The position numbers were made by a program, and so were the translations under genes. A stretch of DNA of 64,000 nucleotides. It comes from Streptococcus oralis subsp. dentisani (GTDB lineage: Bacteria; Bacillota; Bacilli; Lactobacillales; Streptococcaceae). Numbering within the stretch: the stretch's first letter is position 1; each line of letters opens with the position of its first letter. This document shows, in pieces, positions 19,266 through 26,537 of the stretch. Below the pieces are notes generated by a model. That model saw nothing but the letters and a program-made list of their open reading frames with translations. It had not been told where the DNA came from and made no database searches. Location of the stretch: positions 1 to 64,000 of the forward strand of contig NZ_NCUW01000030.1 of NCBI RefSeq assembly GCF_002096335.1, written 5' to 3'.

Positions 19266-19288
19266 AAGGTTTCGGAGCTTATAAAATA
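19266..19288. repeat. 23-bp element inverted relative to 25233-25255
   Basis: This 23-mer is the exact reverse complement of 25233-25255. Its core TTTTATAAGCTCCGAA also occurs at 24522-24537. One copy lies near the left end, one ahead of int and one in the xis-repressor control region. Confidence 0.8.
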
Positions 19289-19300
19289 ATGAAAGTTGTC

Positions 19301-19654
19301 TCAATCAGTTGAGCTTTTTTTATTGCCTTTTTGTAGCAAAGTGACATAGTCACTTTTAGTGTGGAATAGGTGAGATAAAAAAACGGTGTTTCGATTTTGG
19401 TCAATGAAGTAAAGCAAAACATATTGGTCAATAATTTTTCCTCGTGTGGGATACTTACTGTTAATCTTTACTCCGATTTTCTCATCAGCGTCAAAACCTG
19501 CTTCAGGAAAAATTTCTAAACTTTTTAAGCTGTCTAAAATTTTAGCCACAGTATTTTTAGCAGATTGAGGAGATAGAAGCACCGTAGCTATATAGTCGTG
19601 TATATTGTCGATAGCTTCCTCGACTTCTTTTGAAGCAATCACTTTATAAGCCAT
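19301..19654 (-). CDS. RelE/ParE-type toxin
   Basis: The 117-residue basic protein starts MAYKVIASKEVEEAIDNIHDYI, the usual opening of RelE/ParE toxins, and has the FPEAGFDADEKIG turn and C-terminal strands VLLYFIDQNRNTVFLSHLFH. It overlaps the upstream antitoxin gene by 11 bp, so the two are translated together. The pair probably stabilises the mobile element. Whether the target is mRNA (RelE) or gyrase (ParE) cannot be read from the sequence. Confidence 0.85.
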   Translation of the reverse strand: MAYKVIASKEVEEAIDNIHDYIATVLLSPQSAKNTVAKILDSLKSLEIFPEAGFDADEKIGVKINSKYPTRGKIIDQYVLLYFIDQNRNTVFLSHLFHTKSDYVTLLQKGNKKSSTD

Positions 19655-19928
19655 AGCGTACCCTCATATTGTCTAGGGAAGTACCTTCTCCTGCCTCGTA
19701 TTCTCTCAAGGCACGTTCAGATTGAGCTTGTAATTCTTCAATCAACTGTTCTCTATGTAGATCTTCGGCCGTCTTAATAGGCAAATCTTGCTCCAGGACT
19801 ATTTGCTCTACAAAAAGGCTAATAGCCTCAGTCATGGTCATTCCTTTTTCCTTGATAATGGATCTAGCTTGCTCCATTGTTACTTCATTTATTTTAAAAT
19901 TGTATTGCTTAGCAAGTGATGTAGTCAT
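19644..19928 (-). CDS. RelB/DinJ-type antitoxin
   Basis: The 94-residue protein has an N-terminal ribbon-helix-helix (NFKINEVTMEQARSIIKEKGMTMTEAISLF) and an acidic C-terminal tail for binding the toxin. Upstream, alternating TATATA/AGATATA tracts with a TATATACTAGCTATATA dyad at about 19940-19975 are a likely autoregulatory operator. Confidence 0.85.
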   Translation of the reverse strand: MTTSLAKQYNFKINEVTMEQARSIIKEKGMTMTEAISLFVEQIVLEQDLPIKTAEDLHREQLIEELQAQSERALREYEAGEGTSLDNMRVRYGL

Positions 19929-19987
19929 GGTATATCTCCAATCTATATCTTATATAGCTAGTATATATCTTTTATACTTTTTAGGCA

Positions 19988-20150
19988 AGAAAAAACTCTT
20001 GAATATAATCCAAGAGTGAAACGAACAGGACCAGTGGTGGCACGGGTTCTTTACAGCCTAAAGCTGAAGGCAGTACCTCACCTGTACTTGAAACAAGTAC
20101 CTTTGAGCAAACTGTTACCAGTCACCCGACATCATCCTATCCTTATCCAT
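19988..20150 (-). ncRNA. candidate small RNA of the mobile element
   Basis: On the minus strand a good promoter (TTGACA at 20179-20174, TAAACT at 20156-20151, 17-bp spacer) is followed by about 155 nt with no sizeable ORF. The segment contains strong hairpins (GTACTTG/CAAGTAC, GCCT...AGGC) and ends in an intrinsic terminator, CTCTTG/CAAGAG with TTTTTT. It sits between the antitoxin promoter and mob. Only a 12-codon frame (MDKDRMMSGDW) starts near its 5' end. I do not recognise the family. Confidence 0.55.
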
Positions 20151-20247
20151 AGTTTAGGATAAATAAGAGAGAATGTCAACAATAATTTTTATTAACTTAG
20201 GTGTTTATGATATTTGACTTCTCCTTGATTGATTTATTCCAATTTCC

Positions 20248-20359
20248 TTTTGACAACAAGTAACCTATGACTTTTTATTCCTGTTGTAATCGGTCGGCAG
20301 CTTTTCAGTCTGCCGACACGACCCAACTAGTCTAATTCATCATAGCTTGTTGTCAAAAG
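20248..20359 (-). other. large stem-loop, candidate single-strand replication origin
   Basis: TTTTGACAACAAG at 20248-20260 pairs with CTTGTTGTCAAAA at 20346-20358. Inside are CTATGA/TCATAG arms and a tight GTCGGCAG/CTGCCGAC hairpin (20293-20317). On the minus strand the outer arm supplies TTGACA, with TAGACT 16 bp away, so a folded single strand could present a promoter, as single-strand origins of rolling-circle plasmids do. It lies just downstream of mob. Confidence 0.45.
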
Positions 20360-20382
20360 TTTTCTCGGCATAAAGAGGTTAT

Positions 20383-21810
20383 TCAGCGTTCTAGGGTTTG
20401 TTCATAGATTTTTTTGATGACTTTGACAGTATTAACAAGTTTAATAGGCTTGAAAGCATTTAGTTGTTTTGTAAGGTTTTGGAATTCCTTTTGTTTCATG
20501 TAGTTTTGAGCCTGGTTTCGCCATACCCCAAGCTTTCTGCTGGCTATATTTAGACGGTCACGAAGTTGTGAAATTTTATTTTTCAAGCTATTGTTTTCAA
20601 TTTCTAAAATTCGTTTTTGATTTTTAGTTTCTCGGAGTTCGTCTAATATATGATTTTTATTACTTGATACATTTCTCAGCATATTCAATTCCTTGTTTTG
20701 TTGCTGGATAGTTTGTGACAGTTGGCGGTTCTCGTAGAAGTGTTGGATTACAGATTTTATTAGATTATTGAGTGTTTCAGGGGAGAGTTTAATTTTGCCA
20801 TCGAGAGTTTGTTTACCTATCGTTCCATTCTCAAGTTGACTGATATTCAGTCCGTCGAAGCTTTGATATTTTTGAAGGTGCTCTCGAAGTTGCTTGGTGA
20901 GTTCGTTGATAGTACCTTGTTTTGTCTTTATATCTTGGTTCATACTGTCAATTGTTTCACTTTTACTACCTATGATGCTGTCTACGATATCTAGATCTTC
21001 TTTTTTGATATTAATTTCTTTTTCAAGATTTGATAGTGTATCTTGTTTTTCATTTAGAGCATGATCTAGGTTAGATAGCATTTTATTTTTTTCTTCGTCA
21101 ACCATTTTTAAATCGTTAACTTTATTTGTCAAAGCTTTATTCATTTGCTTTAGTTCGCTGTTAAATTCTATCATTTTATCGAATTTTTCGTCAATTTGTT
21201 TTTCGATTTTTTGAAGAACCTCTTGCTTGTCCTTGTATTCCTGTGTTGATAAATGTTTTTTTGTACTATCAAGTTCTCCTCGTTGGAGATGAAAACCATG
21301 TTGAGATAAATACTTTGGGAGTTCATCTTGGATTTTTTTCAACTCTTCACGATTAAAAATTGATTTGGACGATAACTTTCCTTGCTTCATTGGTACAATT
21401 CCCATGTGCATGTGTGGTGTGTTTTCGTCTAGGTGAACACTAGCATAAGCAATATTTTCTAAACCATAGTTTTCAGCGAAATAATTTTTAGAAGTTTCAA
21501 AAAATCGTTTTGTCTCTTCGGGAGTAAGTTTAGCAAAAAAATCTTTATCAGATGTTATAATCCATTCATCGCATAGAACGGCATCTTTTCGAATAGCTCG
21601 TTTAGAAATTTTGTTCTCGTCTATATAGTTTTTGATTTGCTTTTCGTACGACATAGAGCGATCCCTATCTGTCAATTCATAATTTAAATGTGAGCGTTCG
21701 ATATCGATATCCTTGTTACTGTGTTGCTTAAAAATACGTTCATTGTGTCTGTAAGCTCCACCTAAATTACCTGATTTGTACTTCGTCATTCTGGCTACAA
21801 CATAACTCAT
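20383..21810 (-). CDS. MobV-family relaxase
   Basis: This 475-residue protein matches the pMV158 MobM type. Motif I is near the N terminus (GGAYRHNERIFKQHSN), HLNYEL follows, and the metal motif is HLDENTPHMHMG near residue 130. The C-terminal 300 residues are mostly coiled coil (KQMNKALTNKVNDLKM and similar). It nicks oriT and pilots the strand for transfer using a helper element's pore. The matching oriT lies about 110 bp upstream, so this is a self-consistent mobilisation module. Confidence 0.9.
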   Translation of the reverse strand: MSYVVARMTKYKSGNLGGAYRHNERIFKQHSNKDIDIERSHLNYELTDRDRSMSYEKQIKNYIDENKISKRAIRKDAVLCDEWIITSDKDFFAKLTPEETKRFFETSKNYFAENYGLENIAYASVHLDENTPHMHMGIVPMKQGKLSSKSIFNREELKKIQDELPKYLSQHGFHLQRGELDSTKKHLSTQEYKDKQEVLQKIEKQIDEKFDKMIEFNSELKQMNKALTNKVNDLKMVDEEKNKMLSNLDHALNEKQDTLSNLEKEINIKKEDLDIVDSIIGSKSETIDSMNQDIKTKQGTINELTKQLREHLQKYQSFDGLNISQLENGTIGKQTLDGKIKLSPETLNNLIKSVIQHFYENRQLSQTIQQQNKELNMLRNVSSNKNHILDELRETKNQKRILEIENNSLKNKISQLRDRLNIASRKLGVWRNQAQNYMKQKEFQNLTKQLNAFKPIKLVNTVKVIKKIYEQTLER

Positions 21811-21904
21811 AATTCATCCTTTCTCGGCTCAAAGGGTCGCCGAGCGTGTGGCTAAAAATTGCCACACATAAGCAAGCCTTTATGCGGTGTTCTTTACTGA
21901 GAAC

Positions 21905-21950
21905 GGCACTACTTCCAAGTAAAGTATAACGCACTATACTTTACCTCCGG
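21905..21950 (-). other. oriT of the MobV relaxase
   Basis: On the minus strand GTAAAGTATA-GTGCGT-TATACTTTAC (21944-21919), followed by TTGGAAGTAGTGCCG, is very like the pMV158-type oriT, where nicking occurs after GTGTG in the loop. Conserved leader sequence with a GTTCTCAGTAAAGAAC segment continues toward mob. Confidence 0.8.
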
Positions 21951-21974
21951 AAAAGTGTGCGGTCTCCGACGGTT

Positions 21975-22094
21975 TTGCTCTCTCGAAAGAGAGCAATCGG
22001 ACTGTCGAAACAGTCCGATGAAAAGAGAAGTTCGAGCCATAAACTTCTCTTTTTGTTTCGCTCCGAAGAGCGAAAGGCATTCCGAAGAATGCCT
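21975..22094. repeat. array of five hairpins, four with CGAA loops
   Basis: Hairpins follow one another almost without gaps: 21975-21996 and 21997-22018 (9-bp stems, CGAA loops), 22021-22053 (12-bp stem and T-run, a probable terminator for rep), 22056-22075 and 22075-22094 (8-bp stems, CGAA loops). The stems differ in sequence but the CGAA loop is constant. The last one overlaps the rep stop codon. The array lies between rep and oriT. Confidence 0.8.
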
Positions 22095-22938
22095 AACGAC
22101 CCCCATAAAAAGCAAGTTGTTTTTCTAGTTTGGGTCGTTCTTTATGTAACAGATTTTTCATCAATTGCAAATAATCAGTATCGGAAGTTTGATGGGTTTC
22201 CAAAATTTTCTTGTATTTACTTCTAGTGTTTTTGCTAACTTTATTCCAGATTCCTTTATCACGTGTTAAAGCTAATAGATAAAGTTGAGTTTCAATTTCG
22301 AGACTTTCAAAATAAAACGGTTTGAAAATAATAGTGTCAATAACCTCAAAAATATTTTCAACGGAGCGACTTCGTAACTGAAATTCTAATCTCCACCAAT
22401 GTTCATATTGTTGTGCGTTTTGTCGTTCATCTTCACTTCCGTTCGTCAGTTGTTCAACTTTTTTATCGTATAGTCGAATTTGTTTTTCTGACCTTGAAGC
22501 TCCTAGATATTTTGTTTCAAGCTTACCATTTTTATCTCTCCATTCTTTTGTTGCAGTAGGCCGTCCCTTCTTTTCTAAAATGAATTCACTACAATCAAGA
22601 TTAAAAAAATCAAAAGCTAAGTCAGCTCGAGTGATTGAAATATCTTCTAGATATGGTATAATCGTATTAAGAATTTCAGTATCAACTGTTCGGAGTTTGT
22701 TAGGATTAAACTCCATTCGGAAAGGGCGAGCATTTCGAGCTTGTCCTTTTAGTTTATCATACTCTAAATGGAGGATAACTTGCCCCCCAGACTTGGTATA
22801 GGCTTGAAACATATCTGTCATAGCTTTTTGAGTGATGATTGCAATATGGTTGCTAACTAATTTTTTAAAATTATTGAAACTACTGTGGCGTATTTCAGCA
22901 GTTATAGTAATATTATCTAAACTAACTTTTAAATCCAA
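22093..22938 (-). CDS. Rep_trans-type replication initiator
   Basis: The 281-residue protein has the Rep_trans pattern, with ITRADLAFDFF near residue 100 and YLGASRSEKQIRLYDKKVE near residue 145. Such proteins are rolling-circle initiators found in many streptococcal mobile elements. The likely start is TTG at 22938 with GGAGG six bases upstream, as no ATG lies near. Hairpin clusters flank the gene on both sides. It may let the excised circle replicate before or after transfer. Confidence 0.85.
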   Translation of the reverse strand: MDLKVSLDNITITAEIRHSSFNNFKKLVSNHIAIITQKAMTDMFQAYTKSGGQVILHLEYDKLKGQARNARPFRMEFNPNKLRTVDTEILNTIIPYLEDISITRADLAFDFFNLDCSEFILEKKGRPTATKEWRDKNGKLETKYLGASRSEKQIRLYDKKVEQLTNGSEDERQNAQQYEHWWRLEFQLRSRSVENIFEVIDTIIFKPFYFESLEIETQLYLLALTRDKGIWNKVSKNTRSKYKKILETHQTSDTDYLQLMKNLLHKERPKLEKQLAFYGGR

Positions 22939-22956
22939 ATAAACCTCCTTTCTTTT

Positions 22957-23233
22957 AGAGGTCGCCTATCGGCGCCTCTTTTTTGTCTGCGTAAAGACCT
23001 CCGTAAAATGACATTCTTGGGGGAGCAACCCCAAGCCGACTACGTCGGACCATTTTCATTTTGCTACGGTCAAACTTGCCAAAAAATGGGTGTAGTAAAA
23101 TCCCACGAAATGGGAACACAGCGTGCTGTTAGAAGCGCACGCGTTATAAATTTTGAGAAAGCTCAAAAATTTAGTCTCAAAATCTCATTTTCAAAATATT
23201 TTCATAGTCGTTTTCATAACTGTTTTGGGACTA
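22957..23233. other. hairpin-rich region upstream of rep
   Basis: In about 280 bp without a gene I see seven inverted repeats: 22957-22979 (AGAGG...CCTCT), 23016-23035 (CTTGGGG/CCCCAAG), 23036-23048 (CCGAC/GTCGG), 23101-23115 (TCCCA/TGGGA), 23121-23142 (GCGTGC/GCACGC), 23148-23172 (AAATTTTGAG/CTCAAAA-TTT) and a wider pair 23172-23182 with 23223-23233. This is a good candidate for the double-strand origin or a control RNA of rep. Confidence 0.6.
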
Positions 23234-23872
23234 GAAATTTTGCAAACTTGAAATAGATTTTTTGAAAAAATCTACTCTCTCAATCAAAAATATTTTTTGA
23301 ATTTTTTCGATGATATCTTCAGGAGGAATTTGCTTGTTATTCTTATATGTAAAGAATCGGTCTTTAGCTTTTTTGATCTCTCCTAAATCGTCAGATTCAT
23401 CAGCAAATAATAAATCATATAGTTCAAACCAACGTAATTCTGACTGTTTTCTGAATGAGTCAAAGTTTCTCCAGAATAGGGCTCCTGCCTCCAATTCTTC
23501 GAACTTTCTGAAGAGGTGCTGTCTTTCAATTTTTCTACGTTCTTTAGGAATAAACATGCGAACATCCTCTACTGATACTCCAGAGTAAACTCGGTCATTG
23601 ACAATCGCAATTGGTAGTCTTAAATATTTATCCTTATCAGATAAAATTCGATGGATAAATTGTTTGAGACTAAGCCGATTATCCAGTTTGTAGTGTACTA
23701 GATTAGGATTTAGCAAATCAAAGAAATCACTTGTCTGTTTCAACATTTCCAGAAAGACTTGTTCAGTAAGTTGTTCCTCTTCATAGCTTTGAAAATTAAT
23801 AGAGTAGGAAGTTAGCTGTTGGGTTAACTGTGCTCGAATACCAGGATCATTGCCAAAGAATATTTTTATCAT
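23231..23872 (-). CDS. Spx/ArsC-like protein lacking cysteines, with C-terminal extension
   Basis: The first about 120 of 213 residues align with Spx: MIKIFFGNDPGIRAQ matches the MVTLYTSPSCTSCRKA strand-helix, and YLRLPIAIVNDRVYSGVSVEDVRMFIPKE matches [29 protein letters not shown]. The CxxC redox switch is gone (no Cys at these positions). About 90 extra charged residues follow. Spx proteins bind the RNA polymerase alpha subunit, so this may redirect host transcription. I choose the ATG at 23872, seven bases after GAGGTG. The call rests on pattern similarity only. Confidence 0.55.
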   Translation of the reverse strand: MIKIFFGNDPGIRAQLTQQLTSYSINFQSYEEEQLTEQVFLEMLKQTSDFFDLLNPNLVHYKLDNRLSLKQFIHRILSDKDKYLRLPIAIVNDRVYSGVSVEDVRMFIPKERRKIERQHLFRKFEELEAGALFWRNFDSFRKQSELRWFELYDLLFADESDDLGEIKKAKDRFFTYKNNKQIPPEDIIEKIQKIFLIERVDFFKKSISSLQNF

Positions 23873-23882
23873 TTTCATCACC

Positions 23883-24215
23883 TCATATTTCGTTGATATA
23901 AATCCGATAAGGTAAGCTGTATCCGTAGAATACAACTTCTCTTTCTCGTTCAATCAGATTGTGCTCCTCCAACATACGTAGGATATTAATCATTTTCTTT
24001 TTTCCTACACCGAACATCTTTTGCATTTCAGACAAACGATAGGCCAGATAAATATTGCCTTCAGAATCAATCCATCCTTTACTTGTAACCTCCTTTTGTT
24101 TATCTTTCAGGATTGTATAAACTACTATAGCATCGATACTCAAATCTTGGTAATAAGTCTCTTGAAAGAGAATTTTAGGGATATAGTAACAATTATCTTC
24201 AAAAATGTAAGTCAT
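23883..24215 (-). CDS. RepA_N-type winged-helix protein (N-terminal domain only)
   Basis: The 110-residue protein looks like the N-terminal domain of RepA_N plasmid initiators: YYIPKILFQETYYQDLSIDAIVVYTILKDK, then the recognition-helix region YRLSEMQKMFGVGKKKMINILRMLEEHNLIERE. Full RepA_N proteins are more than twice as long. It could be an initiator accessory factor or a regulator. It overlaps or abuts its neighbours in the leftward operon. Confidence 0.65.
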   Translation of the reverse strand: MTYIFEDNCYYIPKILFQETYYQDLSIDAIVVYTILKDKQKEVTSKGWIDSEGNIYLAYRLSEMQKMFGVGKKKMINILRMLEEHNLIEREREVVFYGYSLPYRIYINEI

Positions 24216-24223
24216 AGTATTTC

Positions 24224-24502
24224 CTATCTTTCATATTGTTGTAGCCATTGAGCGACTTTGTGTTTATCGTACAAGGTCACTCCGTCAATGACCATGTGGG
24301 GCATGCCTTCGCGTTGCCATTTTATGCAAGTTGTCGTTGAGATGTCCAACCAACGGCATAAACCTGACATTCGTAGCATAGGTTTATAAAGTTCCTGATC
24401 TTCAAAAGCTTTTTCGATAGCTTTCTGAAGCATGGTATCGTAACGGGCAAGCAACTTCTTTTCGGTTGCTTTTGGGAAGTGGATGGTAAAGTTTTCTGTC
24501 AT
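24224..24502 (-). CDS. excisionase-like HTH protein
   Basis: The 92-residue protein ends with a MerR/excisionase-type winged helix (MLRMSGLCRWLDISTTTCIKWQREGMPHMVIDGVTLYDKHKVAQWL), the usual form of Xis in Gram-positive elements. It is the first gene of the leftward operon and lies divergent from the repressor. It probably bends DNA for excision and may regulate the operon. Confidence 0.75.
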   Translation of the reverse strand: MTENFTIHFPKATEKKLLARYDTMLQKAIEKAFEDQELYKPMLRMSGLCRWLDISTTTCIKWQREGMPHMVIDGVTLYDKHKVAQWLQQYER

Positions 24503-24520
24503 ATTCTGACCCCTTTCTTA

Positions 24521-24537
24521 ATTTTATAAGCTCCGAA
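24521..24537. repeat. TTTTATAAGCTCCGAA element, middle copy
   Basis: This copy shares 17 bp with 25234-25250 and, inverted, with the left-end copy. It lies just upstream of the excisionase start, inside the control region. Confidence 0.75.
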
Positions 24538-24542
24538 TCAAA

Positions 24543-24631
24543 TACACAAATGTGTATCTTGAATTAAATTATAATCTCTTTTGTGTTTTGTGTCAAGAGT
24601 TTTTTCTCTTTTGTGTAATTTGTGTTATAAT
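24543..24631. promoter_or_regulatory. divergent control region with repeated TTTTGTGT operators
   Basis: A leftward promoter (TTGACA 24596-24591, TATAAT 24573-24568, 17-bp spacer) drives the xis-rep-mob operon. A rightward TATAAT (24626-24631) serves the repressor. Operator-like repeats fill the region: ATACACAAATGTGTAT near 24542-24557, CTCTTTTGTGTTTTGTGT near 24575-24592, and CTCTTTTGTGTAATTTGTGT near 24606-24625. A Cro/CI-type lysogeny switch is the likely purpose. Confidence 0.75.
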
Positions 24632-24654
24632 ATGTCAAAAAGGAGGATTATTAT

Positions 24655-25206
24655 TTGACAAACTTTCAAACACTTGTTAAAAACAGTAAATTATCTCTTA
24701 AAGAAATAAGTGAGGCTACAGGTATAGGCTACTCTACTCTCGGAAATTACAATCAAGGGAGTAGAAGTCCAAATGCTAAAAATGCGCAAATTCTATCAGA
24801 ATACTTTGGAGTATCTATCCCTTACTTACTAGGGCTTGATGATAATCCTGTACTAAAAGATCCAGGAGCACCTAAAGAAATGATCAAAGATTTCTATAAA
24901 GTGTTGACAAAAGGTACAAGTATAGAAAATAAAATTACTAAATGGACACCTTTTAGAGAAGATCTTGCTATTATACTTGCAGAACTCAATCAATCAGAAT
25001 CCTTGTCTGACTACATTGATTTTCTAGCAAGCAAAAAAGGCTTCAACCCTGTTTTGGTTAAAGCTATTAAGGAATTTATAGCTGATGAAAAACAAGGCCT
25101 TATTCCTTTCATGATTAACAAATCAAGTGCAGAAGACTCTCCTTATCATTATGTCTGGGAGGCATGGATAAATTCTGACGAATACAAGAGATTGCAAGAA
25201 GAATAA
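24655..25206 (+). CDS. Cro/CI-family repressor
   Basis: The 183-residue protein starts with an HTH_3 domain (LVKNSKLSLKEISEATGIGYSTLGNYNQGSRSPNAKNAQILSEYF) and has a helical C-terminal region without a LexA-like Ser/Lys protease core. The start appears to be TTG at 24655, since AAAGGAGG lies seven bases upstream and no ATG is near. It probably binds the TTTTGTGT operators and keeps the element silent. Confidence 0.85.
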   Translation: MTNFQTLVKNSKLSLKEISEATGIGYSTLGNYNQGSRSPNAKNAQILSEYFGVSIPYLLGLDDNPVLKDPGAPKEMIKDFYKVLTKGTSIENKITKWTPFREDLAIILAELNQSESLSDYIDFLASKKGFNPVLVKAIKEFIADEKQGLIPFMINKSSAEDSPYHYVWEAWINSDEYKRLQEE

Positions 25207-25232
25207 GAAATAACAGACAATCATGATTTCTT

Positions 25233-25255
25233 TATTTTATAAGCTCCGAAACCTT
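25233..25255. repeat. 23-bp element ahead of int
   Basis: It is the exact inverted counterpart of 19266-19288 and lies 20 bp before the integrase start, overlapping its leader. Confidence 0.8.
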
Positions 25256-25277
25256 AAAAAATAAAGGAGAAATTAGA

Positions 25278-26435
25278 ATGTCTATTATTAAATATAAGGC
25301 TAAAAAGTCTAAATCAGGGTATCTTTATAAGGTCAGAATCTACAGGGTGATTGATGGCAAACGTAAAGACTTCTTTAAAGGCGGTTTTAAGAGCCGTAGA
25401 GAAGCTAGACAGTATGAAGCTATGATTTACCACAAAAAAGCGTCAGGAGACCTCTCAGAACTTCTGAGAGTCTCTGAGAGACGTTTTGATGAAGTTTTTG
25501 AGGAATGGTTCAAAACTTATCAAAACACAGTAGAGAGGACGACAAGCGTCCGTACAGATGATTTGTTTAGAATTCATATCTTGCCAGTTCTTGGAAAGGT
25601 GAAAATTTCCAAAATTACTCCTTGGCAATGTCAGGACTTTATTACCGAAAAAGGTCAGACTTTTAGGAATATCAAACAGGTCAAATCTTACACTAGTCAA
25701 GTGTTTGATTTTGCTTTGAAAATGAAATTGATTACAGACAACCCAATGAAACAAGTGATACTCCCAAAAAGAGAGCGGAAGAAGTCAGATAACTTCTTTA
25801 GCGTTGAGGAGTTGCATGAGTTTTTAGCCATTATTAAGGCAGAAGAGCCTTATAAAAACTATGCCTTATTTCGTTTGTTGGCCTATAGTGGTTTAAGGAA
25901 AGGGGAGCTGTATTCTTTGAGGTGGTCTGACATCGATTTTGACAATCAATTACTTTCTATCAGCAAAAACCTAGGTAGAATCAAGGGGAAAGCCGTTGAG
26001 AAAAGCACCAAAAACAAGTTTTCAATACGGCAAATTCCTTTAGATACTGAGACAGTCTCGATTTTGAAAGAGTGGAAACAAAAGAGCAGAAAAGAAAAGG
26101 GGCAACTGTCAGTTACCCCATTGATTGATAGTGATTACATGTTTACGTTTGTTGGCCGAGATGGAAAGATAGAGCCTTTATATCAGGACTATATCAATAG
26201 TGTTCTAAAGCGCATTATTAGGAAACATGACTTGAAGAAGATAACTCCTCATGGATTCAGACATACTCATGCTACCTTGATGATTGAAGTAGGGGTTGAC
26301 CCTGTCAATGCGGCCAAAAGGTTAGGGCATGCAAGTAGTCAGATGACCTTGGATACTTATAGCCATTCTACAGTAGCAGGAGAGAAGAAAGCTATCACAA
26401 AATTTGTAGATTATCTGGATAGTGCAAAAGGTTAG
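25278..26435 (+). CDS. int: tyrosine recombinase integrase
   Basis: The 385-residue integrase has an N-terminal arm-binding domain (KYKAKKSKSGYLYKVRIYRV), a SAM-like core-binding domain (about residues 70-155) and a catalytic domain with Arg in YSGLRKGELYSL, HGFRHTHATL (H-x-x-R), LGHASSQMTL and the Tyr in DTYSHS. It sits at the right end of the element, beside the attachment site in rpmE2. Ribosome binding site AAAGGAG. Confidence 0.93.
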   Translation: MSIIKYKAKKSKSGYLYKVRIYRVIDGKRKDFFKGGFKSRREARQYEAMIYHKKASGDLSELLRVSERRFDEVFEEWFKTYQNTVERTTSVRTDDLFRIHILPVLGKVKISKITPWQCQDFITEKGQTFRNIKQVKSYTSQVFDFALKMKLITDNPMKQVILPKRERKKSDNFFSVEELHEFLAIIKAEEPYKNYALFRLLAYSGLRKGELYSLRWSDIDFDNQLLSISKNLGRIKGKAVEKSTKNKFSIRQIPLDTETVSILKEWKQKSRKEKGQLSVTPLIDSDYMFTFVGRDGKIEPLYQDYINSVLKRIIRKHDLKKITPHGFRHTHATLMIEVGVDPVNAAKRLGHASSQMTLDTYSHSTVAGEKKAITKFVDYLDSAKG

Positions 26436-26438
26436 TTT

Positions 26439-26468
26439 TCCAAGACGGTACCAAAAACGGTACTAAAA
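26439..26468. repeat. right arm-type integrase site
   Basis: CCAAGACGGTACCAAAAA followed by CGGTACTAAAAA repeats the left-end motif at 19234-19263 in the same orientation. Confidence 0.6.
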
Positions 26469-26475
26469 ACAAAAA

Positions 26476-26507
26476 AAAGCCAATTCCAACTTTTTGGAAA
26501 AGGCTTT
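26476..26507 (+). terminator. integrase terminator
   Basis: AAAGCC...TTCC/GGAA...GGCTTT forms a stem 40 bp after the int stop. Confidence 0.65.
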
Positions 26508-26537
26508 GTATCAACGTTTTTAAGCAATAAATGCGGT

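Noticed and set aside
22021..22053. 12-bp hairpin with T-run as an RNA gene end on the plus strand
   Set aside because: No plus-strand promoter or gene precedes it; it is better read as part of the hairpin array or the minus-strand rep terminator.
22096..22112. Resemblance of AACGACCCCCATAAAA to the pMV158 nick site (TACTACGACCCCC)
   Set aside because: It lies inside the rep coding end, the Rep belongs to another family and the match is short, so I do not call an origin from it.
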